Shown here piece after piece: positions 16,961-25,165 of a stretch of 64,000 nucleotides of DNA. A program made the translations under genes and the position numbers. The notes beneath the pieces are model-generated. The model searched no databases, had not been told where the DNA came from, and saw nothing but the letters and a program-made list of their open reading frames with translations. Position 1 is the first letter of the stretch; each line of letters opens with the position of its first letter. This DNA is from Chloroflexota bacterium (GTDB lineage: Bacteria; Chloroflexota; Anaerolineae; Anaerolineales; Villigracilaceae): NCBI GenBank assembly GCA_021414245.1, contig JAIOOU010000001.1:1-64000 (forward strand). The letters run 5' to 3'.

Positions 16961-17051
16961 TTACTCTCTCTCCTGGAGTTTGGTTGAGAGGAATTATAAC
17001 AAAGGATGACGGCAGAGGCAGCAGGGATAAAAAGGCGAACCGAAGAGGTAT

Positions 17052-17187
17052 GTGTGGGCAGGCGTGGACTCTGCCTGGGAGCAGGACGCGACACTTGCGC
17101 CGCACTCCCGCTCACTCTGTTCGGGGCCGGTGCATATCATCCCCGATGCTCTTGCGGGACGCGGTGTTGGCCCGCTTTTGGTTATTA
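17052..17187 (-). repeat. Truncated attC-like site at the cassette-array edge
   Basis: Read on the minus strand it starts with an R''/L''-like arm (aataaccaaaagcgggc, 17170-17186), like the GCTAACAAAGCGGGC arm of the complete site at 19755. Its other end carries a segment (17052-17084) that matches 33 bases of that site with two mismatches (19778-19810). The conserved CGCAAACCGTTAG arm is missing: similarity stops at about 17052, next to the E1 promoter region. It is best explained as the last attC of the array, cut at the junction with the core chromosome. Confidence 0.55.
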
Positions 17188-17238
17188 AGACGCAATGAGT
17201 TTCCAAGTGACTTTTGAAGGAAGAGTAATGCATTTTCT

Positions 17239-17928
17239 TCAACTTTGCTTTGACTTAGTTTTTTTGTTTTCGTCTACTATGGCTGCAAGAATTGCTAAAA
17301 TAAGCATAATAATAAATGGTCGTGATGATTCAACAAGCAAATATAAAACCACCATGCCCAATATGCTTGAAACGATAAATGCAATTACCCACCTTGCCGC
17401 TGGTTTAAGTGGGGCTTTTATTCCCTTTTTTACTTCGTTTATTCCTTCAATCCTTGCGTCAACATTTATTAAACCATTGTGTTGCGCCAAAAGCAACGAA
17501 AGTTGGATGTTGTCGCCACTGTTTAAGAGCAGGGGTTTGAGTATGACATGATTGTTTTCGATAATGAGTTCTGGATGGAGAGTTGACGGATGGGATTCGG
17601 TCACGATTGCACTGAGGATGGTCGTCTTTTCATGAAACGAGAAACTTAAGGGTCTTTCAAAAAGAGAGCCATTTAAAGGGAGGCTTCCATCGTTAGTAAT
17701 TTTAAGAACGACATGATACACATTCTCAACTGGCTTGTTTTCAAACAGTATTTGTACTTTTCCTTGTATTTCTTTTTTTATAGATAGCAATTCAGTAGAG
17801 GTCAAAATATCATACGAAAGCGATCTCTTAGCTCGTTGGGCTGTAAAGATATAAACAGATACAAATACAGCAATGACACCAATTGCTGCGCCTATGAATT
17901 GCCAAATAGGGTCTCGAAGAAAATCCAT
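17239..17928 (-). CDS. Cassette-borne membrane protein of unknown function
   Basis: A 229-residue protein with one N-terminal transmembrane helix (about residues 9-29), a soluble middle domain predicted to be beta-rich (about 40-175, with conserved VILKI-type strands), and two closely spaced C-terminal helices (about 180-220). The tail is lysine-rich and cytosolic. No catalytic motif is visible. It is AT-rich compared with the neighbouring dehydrogenase genes. Its ATG lies 33 bases after the attC-like core at 17961-17966, behind an AAGGGAAA site, and an attC remnant follows its stop, which is how integron cassettes are built. Confidence 0.7.
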   Translation of the reverse strand: MDFLRDPIWQFIGAAIGVIAVFVSVYIFTAQRAKRSLSYDILTSTELLSIKKEIQGKVQILFENKPVENVYHVVLKITNDGSLPLNGSLFERPLSFSFHEKTTILSAIVTESHPSTLHPELIIENNHVILKPLLLNSGDNIQLSLLLAQHNGLINVDARIEGINEVKKGIKAPLKPAARWVIAFIVSSILGMVVLYLLVESSRPFIIMLILAILAAIVDENKKTKSKQS

Positions 17929-17960
17929 TTGTGTTTCCCTTCTTTTCTTTATGTATGCGG

Positions 17961-18117
17961 GCTAACGGTTTGCGTTTGCACAGCATCCCCGAGGCGAAGC
18001 CGAGAGGGATGCTGTGCTGGCGGGTGGGATGAACTTCACCAACGAAAACTAAAAATTTGCGCCAATTTAGATTAGAACGCGCACGCTACCCGCCAATCCA
18101 GTGCACGCTTTGTTAGC
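17961..18117 (-). repeat. attC-like integron recombination site A
   Basis: On the minus strand the outer arms are GCTAAC (18112-18117) and GTTAGC (17961-17966). Inside these come unpaired spacers (AAA against AAACC), then arms GCGTGCAC (18101-18108) and GTGCAAACGC (17971-17980), which pair perfectly apart from two extrahelical A bases. This R''-spacer-L''...L'-spacer-R' plan is the attC folding pattern. The inner region holds more stems, for example cacagcatccc (17980-17990) with gggatgctgtg (18006-18016). The site follows the stop of the nuclease gene and precedes the start of the next cassette gene. Confidence 0.75.
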
Positions 18118-18127
18118 AGCCGCTATG

Positions 18128-19081
18128 CTAATTGTAAATTATTTTTCGTCGAGTTATTAACTGTTGATATTTCTCGTCTAGTAATACGTCAAATGTTGCT
18201 TGCTGAAAAATCATTTTCTCAACATCCTCTTTGCCAAAGAAAAGGATTATTCGACTGCTTGCAAAATTCTCTGCTTGTTCGACTGCGCCACTTGTAAATC
18301 CTGACATAGATATTATGATGCCCTGAACTCCAATTCGATTGCTTAGTTTTCCGTGCAACTCTCTAACGATAGACGCTTCTATTGATTCTTTTTCCCATTT
18401 ACATTCAACGAGAAAATACTCACGCTCCTTATGAATAACAATATCCATTTCTTCATGAGATGTTCGGGCACCCTCCTCTTGCAGCCAACCCTGTTTTTCA
18501 ATTACTTTTGCCAAAAGTTTTTGTATTGCTCGTCCGCGCGGTTGGGGTTTCAGGTTGGATATTTGCTCATATTCTCCTGCAAAACCAACTCTTTCTCTCC
18601 ATTCTTTGACAGAATCTAAGCCATTGAAGGTTATTCTATATGAACCGTTTGAGACGCTCTCTATATAGCTTAAATCTTCCAAAATCTGAAGGTTATTTGC
18701 CAATGCATAAATATCAACTCCAAATTCTTGAGACATAGATTCGATATAGGCATCTGCAAGTCTTCCGCTCTCTTCATAAACCTTAGCTAATTTATCCAAG
18801 ACTTTGGTGCGAAGTCGTTGGTTCTCTTTTCTTATTTCTTCTAAACCTATGTTTTGTTCCTCTGCGCTTAAGACTCCCAAAAAGTCGATCAAATAGTTTC
18901 CACCCATTGAATAGGCTTTTACGAGACCTTGATGGCTCATGTAGTCGACAGTATTCCAAAATAAAGTTTTGTCCAGCCCAAATTCTTCGCAAAGAGAGTT
19001 TAGGTTTACAGCATTCCTGCCCCGAAAATATGAATCGTAGACTCTCTCCAAGATGATATCTTCTATATTTTCTTGATTCAT
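18128..19081 (-). CDS. Winged-helix PD-(D/E)XK nuclease-like protein
   Basis: A 317-residue protein. An N-terminal winged-helix-like region (about 1-70) and a second helical DNA-binding-like region (about 100-165) precede a restriction-endonuclease-like domain. In that domain EEMDIVIHKEREYFLVECKW provides D213, E226 and K228 in the spacing expected for PD-(D/E)XK nucleases, followed by a helix and an IIISMSGFTSGAVEQAE segment like Mrr/type IV family proteins. DNA cleavage is therefore likely but target and trigger are unknown. The start at 19081 is chosen for its GAGGAAAA site; an upstream in-frame ATG at 19108 has none. It lies in the same cassette as the membrane protein at 19126. Confidence 0.75.
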   Translation of the reverse strand: MNQENIEDIILERVYDSYFRGRNAVNLNSLCEEFGLDKTLFWNTVDYMSHQGLVKAYSMGGNYLIDFLGVLSAEEQNIGLEEIRKENQRLRTKVLDKLAKVYEESGRLADAYIESMSQEFGVDIYALANNLQILEDLSYIESVSNGSYRITFNGLDSVKEWRERVGFAGEYEQISNLKPQPRGRAIQKLLAKVIEKQGWLQEEGARTSHEEMDIVIHKEREYFLVECKWEKESIEASIVRELHGKLSNRIGVQGIIISMSGFTSGAVEQAENFASSRIILFFGKEDVEKMIFQQATFDVLLDEKYQQLITRRKIIYN

Positions 19082-19125
19082 GGATTTTCCTCGACTGTTA
19101 GGCGGCATTTTTTCTTATCTCTAAA

Positions 19126-19725
19126 TTATTGAAAGCTTAGATATTGCCGTAAGATCATATCCAACCGTGTCAGTTTTTCGTCGAAGATTGAAAGATATCG
19201 CAAGTGTTCCGAGTTAATGACTCTTCGGCTCAGATTCATGGGCATCTTGTCAAGAGTTCTCAGCCATTCGGATTTGCCTTTGGACAACTTGCCAAGGGTT
19301 TTGAGAACAGCTTTATCCCAATTGGTGTAATCCTTTATCCACTTAGAAAGGGCGTTGGGGTCAGTCAATAAAGAGCCGTCATTCCTTAGCCGCACTCCAC
19401 TAGTTCGCAATTGTGCTAATTTGAAAATTTCTGGAGGTTCTTTCCCCTTCTTCTTGTAGTTTCCTACAATGCGCTCCAGTTTGCTGTGTTCTTGAAACGG
19501 GACAATGATGATGGAAAAAACAAGCATCGTGATTAGATATAGTGCCAAAACAATGCCAAGGGTAATTGCTGTGATAAGTATTGCATTCTCTTGACCTAGG
19601 ATTAGGCCAGCAACTAGGGAAATAATTGCCCCGGTGATTCTTCCCAAGACCCCGAGCCACTTCCATGCGCGTTGGGCACCGAGAGCGAAGTTGCGACTCC
19701 AATACTGGTTGTATTTCTTCATCAT
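19126..19725 (-). CDS. Two-helix membrane protein, cassette-borne
   Basis: A 199-residue protein with two adjacent transmembrane helices (about residues 28-45 and 50-75), followed by a cytoplasmic, helical, Lys/Arg/Leu-rich domain with no recognised motif. The start is placed at 19725 (MMKKYNQYW) behind AAGGGAG; a longer GTG start would begin inside the attC site. Its stop is only about 45 bases before the nuclease start and no complete attC separates them, so the two genes form one cassette and may work together. Function unknown. Confidence 0.65.
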   Translation of the reverse strand: MMKKYNQYWSRNFALGAQRAWKWLGVLGRITGAIISLVAGLILGQENAILITAITLGIVLALYLITMLVFSIIIVPFQEHSKLERIVGNYKKKGKEPPEIFKLAQLRTSGVRLRNDGSLLTDPNALSKWIKDYTNWDKAVLKTLGKLSKGKSEWLRTLDKMPMNLSRRVINSEHLRYLSIFDEKLTRLDMILRQYLSFQ

Positions 19726-19754
19726 TGCGATACTCCCTTCATAAAGGCCTGCCA

Positions 19755-19881
19755 CCTAACGGTTTGCGTTACTGGCGTGTGGGCGGGCGTGGACTCTGCT
19801 TGGGAGCAGAAAAAACTCGAAGCCAGAAAACTGCTTATAAACCGCGCAGACTCTCAAAAATCCGCTGCCCGCTTTGTTAGC
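19755..19881 (-). repeat. attC-like integron recombination site B
   Basis: Minus-strand reading gives GGCTAACAAAGCGGGCAGCG (19862-19881) at one end and CGCCAGTAACGCAAACC followed by GTTAGG (19755-19777) at the other. The outer TAAC/GTTA arms and the GCG/CGC inner arms pair. The blocks GCTAACAAAGCG and ACGCAAACCGTTAG are identical to those of site A. It follows the stop of the TolB-like gene and sits directly before the start of the next cassette gene, as an attC should. Confidence 0.72.
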
Positions 19882-19966
19882 CAGTTCAAGAAAGTATTTT
19901 CAAACATCGACTTGTCTGAATTAATAATTAACAACTAATCAAATAATCTACATGATGTAAACCGTT

Positions 19967-20974
19967 CTACGGAGACCAATCGGGATCCTCACCTTTAACG
20001 TCTGTTTGAAATATCCCGTTATGATCTGAAGAGATAATGGTGAAGCCATCGATGCCAAGGTTGTCTGTTGATTCTGTTATTATCCATCTTCCGTCCTTAG
20101 ACCAGGATAGTGAATCATACCAAATGTCGTTTTGACTTTCGAGTACATCAATTTGACCTGTACCATCAGAATTAATTAAGCAGATCCAACCTTGGCATAC
20201 AAATGCAATCTTTTTACCATCTGGCGACCATGCTGGTTTCGAATTGTCTACTCCGTGATGGGAATCAACTTCGTATCCTTGAGAAAGATTAATCTTATTC
20301 GTCCCATCAATATTCATTACATAAATATCAGGGCCGCCTCCTGTGTTATAAAAAGCAAATGCAATCTTGCTGCCATCTGGAGACCATGCGGGAGAACTGT
20401 AACAATAATCATCTATTTTTGGAGCGAACACTAATGGATTTGTTCCATCTTTGTTTATTATAAAGATTTCGCATTCTTCAGCGAAAGCAATTTGTTCATC
20501 ATGTGGAGACCATGATGGTGAAGACCAAAATGGGATTGTACCGTTGTACACTCTATCCAGGTTCGTTCCGTTCTTGTCCATCACGTAGATATCCCCATCA
20601 TATACGAAGGCTATTTTCTCCCCATCCAGGATCCATTTTGGAGAACTGACGGAGGGATTGATGGAAGACTTTGATGGCAATGACATCAAGCTAAAAACAG
20701 CCGATCCATCCGGGTTCATACGAAAAATAGAATTATCATAAGCAAAAACGATTCTCCCCTGATTGTGAAGTAAATTTTTGAGATTCGCCTCCACGGTTGC
20801 TGTCTCCGCTTGTGCAGTGGAGTCTGCATTTACATAATTCCTAGCTTTTAGAGTAAAAACGGTAGTGATTATGGCTAGAGTGATCAAACATGCCAAGCAA
20901 CAACCGCCAACAACTATTAGCAGCCTATTCGTATTCTTGCGGAATGAAGATGTAGTTGTATTGTTTCCTTGCAT
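19967..20974 (-). CDS. Membrane-anchored TolB-like beta-propeller protein
   Basis: A 335-residue protein with one N-terminal transmembrane helix (about residues 17-42) and an extracytoplasmic domain of about six repeats. Each repeat carries an SPDGSKIAFA-type strand plus a YVMNIDGTN-type strand, the TolB/DPP-IV beta-propeller pattern. It has no enzymatic domain. Such propellers usually mediate protein or ligand contacts at the surface. It is large for a cassette gene and AT-richer than the surrounding chromosome. attC-like site B follows its stop, and a GTTAGGC core (21056-21062, minus) precedes it. Confidence 0.75.
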   Translation of the reverse strand: MQGNNTTTSSFRKNTNRLLIVVGGCCLACLITLAIITTVFTLKARNYVNADSTAQAETATVEANLKNLLHNQGRIVFAYDNSIFRMNPDGSAVFSLMSLPSKSSINPSVSSPKWILDGEKIAFVYDGDIYVMDKNGTNLDRVYNGTIPFWSSPSWSPHDEQIAFAEECEIFIINKDGTNPLVFAPKIDDYCYSSPAWSPDGSKIAFAFYNTGGGPDIYVMNIDGTNKINLSQGYEVDSHHGVDNSKPAWSPDGKKIAFVCQGWICLINSDGTGQIDVLESQNDIWYDSLSWSKDGRWIITESTDNLGIDGFTIISSDHNGIFQTDVKGEDPDWSP

Positions 20975-21055
20975 ATATTTTCCATTAGGTATGGGATAGA
21001 TGCCATCATGCTCTCGTTGACAAATTTCTAGATTATTAGCTTCTCTTAAAAATTA

Positions 21056-21165
21056 GCCTAACAATGAACTTAGAACTAGCTTTTTCAACGTAATTTGGAT
21101 GTTTCTTTTAGAAGTATCTCTTCAAAAAGACTGCCTAACTATGGTTTATACAGCGCGCTGTATAA
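21056..21165 (-). repeat. Upstream edge of the cassette array: two core sites and a 20-bp palindrome
   Basis: Two gcctaac heptamers (21056-21062 and 21133-21139), read GTTAGGC on the minus strand, have the same orientation as the R' cores of sites A and B. Next to the second is a perfect palindrome, ttatacagcgcgctgtataa (21146-21165). Full attC arms are not evident here, so these could be degenerate sites, an operator for the first cassette gene, or coincidence. The rest of the 20975-21253 interval shows no gene. Confidence 0.35.
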
Positions 21166-21253
21166 CACCTTTTATCTGGCATCTTGATATGGTTTTCCGT
21201 CTCCCAAAAGCAGGCAAATCAACTGGCCGCCAAATGGACTTTTGGTCTATCTC

Positions 21254-23269
21254 TTAAACTTTCATTCTCTCCGCTACGATCTCAGCCACATCCTTCACTT
21301 GAATATTGTTTCCATCCGCCTTGGAGGCGTCGCTCATCATGGTCAAGCAGAAGGGGCAGCCCACAGCTACGGTGTCCGCGCCGGCCGAAGGTCCTGCCGC
21401 ATTTAGCAGGATTGATTTGGCTTCGGCAAAACGGGTCTCGTTCACCCGCGCGGTGCCGTTCTCTTCTTCCTTCCACATCTGCGCGCCGCCCGCGCCGCAG
21501 CAGAAGGACTTGGCGCCGTTGCGCGGCATCTCCACCACTTCTATTCCCGCCGATTTCAAGTCATCTCGCGGCGCATCCGTGATCTTGTTGTGCCTCCCCA
21601 GATAACACGGGTCATGGAAGGTGACCTTCATATTGTCCCCCTCCAGATTCATGGAGATCCTGCCCGCGCCCACCAATTCGTTGATCAACTGGGTGTGATG
21701 GATCACCGTGTAATTCCCGCCAAAAGCCGGGTACTCGTTCTTGATGGTGTGCAGACAATGCGGGCAGGTGGTCACAATTCTTTTTGGCGCCACCTCATTC
21801 AGGATCTCGACATTTTGTGAGGCCAGTCCGAAGAAAATATCCTCGCGGCCTGCACGGCGGGCCGAATCCCCGGTGCAGGATTCATTCTTGCCAAGCACGG
21901 CGTAATTAACTCCGGCAGTGTTAAGGATCTTTGCAAAGGCCTGGGCGGTCTTTTGCGCACGGGCATCGGTGGCGGGCGCGCAGCCCACCCACCATAAAAT
22001 TTCAGGTTCGGCGTTTTGTTCAATGGTGGGCACGCTCATGCCTTCAGCCCATTTCATTCTGTCACCCTGTGACACATTCCACGGATTTTGGTTGCGCTCC
22101 ATTCCCTTGAAAGCCGTTTCCAATTGTTTCGGGAAGGCGCTTTCCATCATCGAAAGATTTCTGCGAATATCCAGGATATCGCGCATCGGTTCATTGCCGA
22201 CCGGACAAATGTCCACGCAGGCGCCGCACGAGGTGCAGGCCCAGACGGCTTCTTCGGAGATCAAGTTCAGCATGGGAACGTCGGTGGTACCACCGTTATT
22301 GAAGTGATAGCGTTTGTTGATCTCGAGGGCGGCGGGGGAGAGCAGTTTGCCGGTGTTATAAGCCGGGCAGACCTCCTGACAGCGGAAACACTGGATGCAG
22401 GCAAAGCTGTCCATGATCTGCTCCCAGCCCAGGTCCTTCATTTTCGCCGCGCCAAATTGTTCGATGCTTTGATCGTCGAGGTTGATATAACTTAATTCCC
22501 CGATGGATTTGCGTTCGGGTTTCAGCGCGAAATTCAAGGGGGCAAAGAATAAATGGATGTGTTTGGAGAGCGGGAAATACGGCAGGAAGGCCACCACCGC
22601 GCCGATGGACAGCCAGAAGGCGATATGTTCGCCCATGACCAGGGTCCGCGGATCCACCCCTGACCACAGGCCTGCCACTGCTGAAATGCTGGGCTGCCAG
22701 CTGTCAGCCTGACCTGTCAACGCCACCCCGAACGATTCGCCCAGGAAGCGCATCGAGTTATGCACAAAGATGAAGCCCGCCACAATGCCTGAATCGCGCA
22801 GGATGCCCGCCCGCGCTTTGGGGTGCAGCAGGGTCGTCTCGCGTGTGGACAAGGTCGCAGGTCGCAGGATGAAGCGCCGGATGACCATGGCCACGATCCC
22901 GAAAATGATCGCCACGTTGGCAATATCTGCAAGCAATCGATATGCATTCCCGAACAGGCCGGTGTGTTCGAGCAGTTTGAAGCCTGTGTATGCATAGATC
23001 AGGTCCGCAAGGTTGATCAGGAGGAAAGAGAGAAATCCCCAGCCGATCAGTCCATGCAGGATGCTGGGCACAAGGCGCAAACGAAAAACGGGCTGGAATA
23101 ATCCCACCTTGACGATGAGATCTCCGACCCGCTTGTATGCCAAAGACCAGTCCATTTTGCCCCGGCCGCTGCCGATCTGCTGCATAATGCGCGCAACCCC
23201 GCGATAGGTGAAATACAGCGACACAAGGGTTGCGATGACGAAAAGAATCTTTTCTATAAGGGTGAGCAT
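21254..23269 (-). CDS. Membrane heterodisulfide reductase-like Fe-S oxidoreductase
   Basis: A 671-residue protein. The N-terminal half (to about residue 260) has five or six transmembrane helices like a NarI-type cytochrome b domain. A ferredoxin domain with two [4Fe-4S] motifs follows (CIQCFRCQEVCP and CTSCGACVDICP). Then come two CCG (DUF224) domains with CPHCLHTI, HDPCYLGRHN, CCGAGGAQMW and GCPFCLTMM. This fusion is seen in proteins thought to pass electrons between a flavoprotein such as ETF and the menaquinone pool. No etfAB genes are in the window, so the partner is unknown. The start at 23269 follows a GGGAG site. Confidence 0.88.
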   Translation of the reverse strand: MLTLIEKILFVIATLVSLYFTYRGVARIMQQIGSGRGKMDWSLAYKRVGDLIVKVGLFQPVFRLRLVPSILHGLIGWGFLSFLLINLADLIYAYTGFKLLEHTGLFGNAYRLLADIANVAIIFGIVAMVIRRFILRPATLSTRETTLLHPKARAGILRDSGIVAGFIFVHNSMRFLGESFGVALTGQADSWQPSISAVAGLWSGVDPRTLVMGEHIAFWLSIGAVVAFLPYFPLSKHIHLFFAPLNFALKPERKSIGELSYINLDDQSIEQFGAAKMKDLGWEQIMDSFACIQCFRCQEVCPAYNTGKLLSPAALEINKRYHFNNGGTTDVPMLNLISEEAVWACTSCGACVDICPVGNEPMRDILDIRRNLSMMESAFPKQLETAFKGMERNQNPWNVSQGDRMKWAEGMSVPTIEQNAEPEILWWVGCAPATDARAQKTAQAFAKILNTAGVNYAVLGKNESCTGDSARRAGREDIFFGLASQNVEILNEVAPKRIVTTCPHCLHTIKNEYPAFGGNYTVIHHTQLINELVGAGRISMNLEGDNMKVTFHDPCYLGRHNKITDAPRDDLKSAGIEVVEMPRNGAKSFCCGAGGAQMWKEEENGTARVNETRFAEAKSILLNAAGPSAGADTVAVGCPFCLTMMSDASKADGNNIQVKDVAEIVAERMKV

Positions 23270-23292
23270 GGTGACTCCCAATGATGAAGTGT

Positions 23293-24909
23293 TTACTTGC
23301 TGATATCGTTCACATAATTGATTGCGCCTGAACACGCCCCGGTAAGGAAGGGCGAGACACTATCCCAGGTCAATTCAGTACCCAGGGTTTGTGCATGGGT
23401 GATGGCTTCGGCCAGGCAGCTGCCACCTGCATTGTAGTTCACCAGTGTGAACTTCCATAAGTCCTCATAGGAAGCCACGTCACCGGCGGTTTCACCCGTG
23501 TAATTATGAACCACCTGTCCGGCCTGCTCGCAGTTGGCGATCATGCTATGTGCAAAAACGCCGACAGAGAAATCCGCCTGGGTCAGGTCCAGCCCGAGGG
23601 GACAGTCCGTGCAGGAAGCGTTCACGCTTCCCACCAGGGCGCGGCGCAGAGTGGATTGTTGTTCATCGTCCAGGTGCATGTATCCGTCACCACAGGCGCC
23701 GTCTTCCAATATGAGCGGACAAAATTGATTATAGAAGGAACGATTCCAGAACAAGGTCGTATCCGCGCCATTCTCGGTCAGTTGACCGAGGCCGACATCC
23801 CCCACGGCCTGATAAATGCCCGGCCAGAACTGGCTCTCACGCGCAAAGAGATTCTTTAACAGCCGCGCAGGGACTCCCGTCTCTTTTGCCGTGCTAAGAA
23901 TTAATTCGTCAAATTGATTTTGCCATTCGTTGACAGCCTTGCGCGATTTCTCAAGTCCGCACTGGTTTACACCGTTATTGGGATCCAGCCCGCCGTCTGC
24001 ACACGAGCTTGCATCCACGGCGCCTTGACGGATCAAATTCGCGGCCAGGTAGGTATACGGAATGTCGCTGGATAAATCCTTGCTTTGGCTGGGGGTCGTC
24101 AGCCATTCCGGGGGGCCACCGACGGGGGGGAATACGTTCCATGAATCGGCGCAGGTGGCTACGGCCTGCCCCTGCCATTGAGGGGAAAGCACATCCACAT
24201 ACCAGTACAACTGGTCCGGGTCTCCTTCATCTGTCTGTTGCACGCGGACCTGCGCACTGAAGATTGTGCTGCTGTCACCGTAGGAGGAATAAGCCCAGAA
24301 TTCAACCAGAACGCCCTCGTCCCCGGTTTCAGGAATGTGAAACTTACAAACGTCGGTTTTGTCACAGGAGAAGTCCTGTCCATCGTAGGTGCCCTCAATG
24401 CGGATGATCTTTTCATTCGGGAGCGGCTCTTTGCCGGTGATCACCAGGGTGGGCGTGGTTTCACAGATATTGGTCGAAGTGCTTAGAACAGGTTCGCAAT
24501 CGTCCAGGGAGATCCATGCACTTGCAGGAGCAAGCTGCATGGCCACCTCTTTTTCGGCCGGGGAGCTTTTCAGCAGGGAAATATAATACCCTTCACAGGT
24601 ATATTTCTGACTGGTAAAACATGGTTTTTGGGTCAGCCACTTATTGTAGATCGTTTCGCCGCAATCCCTGTAGACTTCTTCAGGGAGCGGCATTCCGTCG
24701 TGATCGGTCTTGAGGGTGCAAACCTGTTTTTGGTCCTTCCAGGTGGACATGCTCCAGAGATAGGAGGTGTATTCGACTGTGATGACCGAGTAGCGGTCCG
24801 GGCCGGGGGGCGGATTGGGTGCAGAGACAGGCTGAAGGTTACGCGTGAAGGCGGTGCCCGAAAGGGCAATCAGAATGGAAAGCAGTCCGGGAAGCCAGCG
24901 GCGTGACAT
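23293..24909 (-). CDS. Secreted lytic transglycosylase-like protein
   Basis: A 538-residue exported protein with an N-terminal signal/membrane segment, a cysteine-rich middle region without a recognised fold (about 60-300), and a C-terminal lysozyme-like region. ARESQFWPG holds the candidate catalytic Glu, followed by GDVGLGQLTENGAD and NYNAGGSCL, which match the ESxF, GLMQ and NY-AG motifs of SLT-type transglycosylases. Many paired cysteines suggest disulphides, in keeping with an extracytoplasmic location and the ccm/thioredoxin genes nearby. Peptidoglycan cleavage is inferred. Confidence 0.75.
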   Translation of the reverse strand: MSRRWLPGLLSILIALSGTAFTRNLQPVSAPNPPPGPDRYSVITVEYTSYLWSMSTWKDQKQVCTLKTDHDGMPLPEEVYRDCGETIYNKWLTQKPCFTSQKYTCEGYYISLLKSSPAEKEVAMQLAPASAWISLDDCEPVLSTSTNICETTPTLVITGKEPLPNEKIIRIEGTYDGQDFSCDKTDVCKFHIPETGDEGVLVEFWAYSSYGDSSTIFSAQVRVQQTDEGDPDQLYWYVDVLSPQWQGQAVATCADSWNVFPPVGGPPEWLTTPSQSKDLSSDIPYTYLAANLIRQGAVDASSCADGGLDPNNGVNQCGLEKSRKAVNEWQNQFDELILSTAKETGVPARLLKNLFARESQFWPGIYQAVGDVGLGQLTENGADTTLFWNRSFYNQFCPLILEDGACGDGYMHLDDEQQSTLRRALVGSVNASCTDCPLGLDLTQADFSVGVFAHSMIANCEQAGQVVHNYTGETAGDVASYEDLWKFTLVNYNAGGSCLAEAITHAQTLGTELTWDSVSPFLTGACSGAINYVNDISK

Positions 24910-24919
24910 GGAATAAACA

Positions 24920-24948
24920 AAAATCCGCCTACATTATAAGCGGACTTT
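24920..24948 (-). terminator. Terminator at the end of the ccm cluster
   Basis: On the minus strand AAAGTCCGC pairs with GCGGATTTT (one G-U pair) around an 11-base loop, followed by further T bases. It lies just after the ccmD-like stop at 24959 and in front of the transglycosylase-like gene. The loop contains TATAAT, which might serve as a -10 for that gene. Confidence 0.65.
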
Positions 24949-24958
24949 GTTTGGGTGA

Positions 24959-25153
24959 CTATTTCTTTTTGGCTTTGGCGGGTTTGGCCTTCGGTTTGTC
25001 TTTAACCTGTAAGGATTCAAGGGTTTCCGCGTCGCGTTTCAGATTGCTGTTTCGCAGATACAAGCTGAGGACATAAATGCCCATGACGATGAAGGTGATC
25101 GCGTACCCTGCGATCATGTAGCCTGAGGTGTCGGGGGTGGCTTCCTGGAACAT
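24959..25153 (-). CDS. ccmD: CcmD-like small membrane protein
   Basis: A 64-residue protein with a single transmembrane helix (about residues 12-33: IAGYAITFIVMGIYVLSLYL) and a highly basic Lys/Ala/Pro C-terminal tail. CcmD is a poorly conserved single-helix protein that helps release holo-CcmE from the CcmABC complex. The assignment rests on size, topology and position 12 bases after ccmC. Confidence 0.72.
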   Translation of the reverse strand: MFQEATPDTSGYMIAGYAITFIVMGIYVLSLYLRNSNLKRDAETLESLQVKDKPKAKPAKAKKK

Positions 25154-25165
25154 GGTTTTCTCCTG

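Noticed and set aside
19088-19100. A gttaggcgg motif between the two genes of the nuclease cassette as a third attC site
   Set aside because: Its orientation is opposite to the R' cores of sites A and B and no partner arm is found within 150 bases.
21146-21165. The 20-bp palindrome as a transposon end or phage attachment site
   Set aside because: No transposase, integrase or target duplication is nearby; an operator or part of the cassette boundary is more likely, so it is only noted under the array edge.
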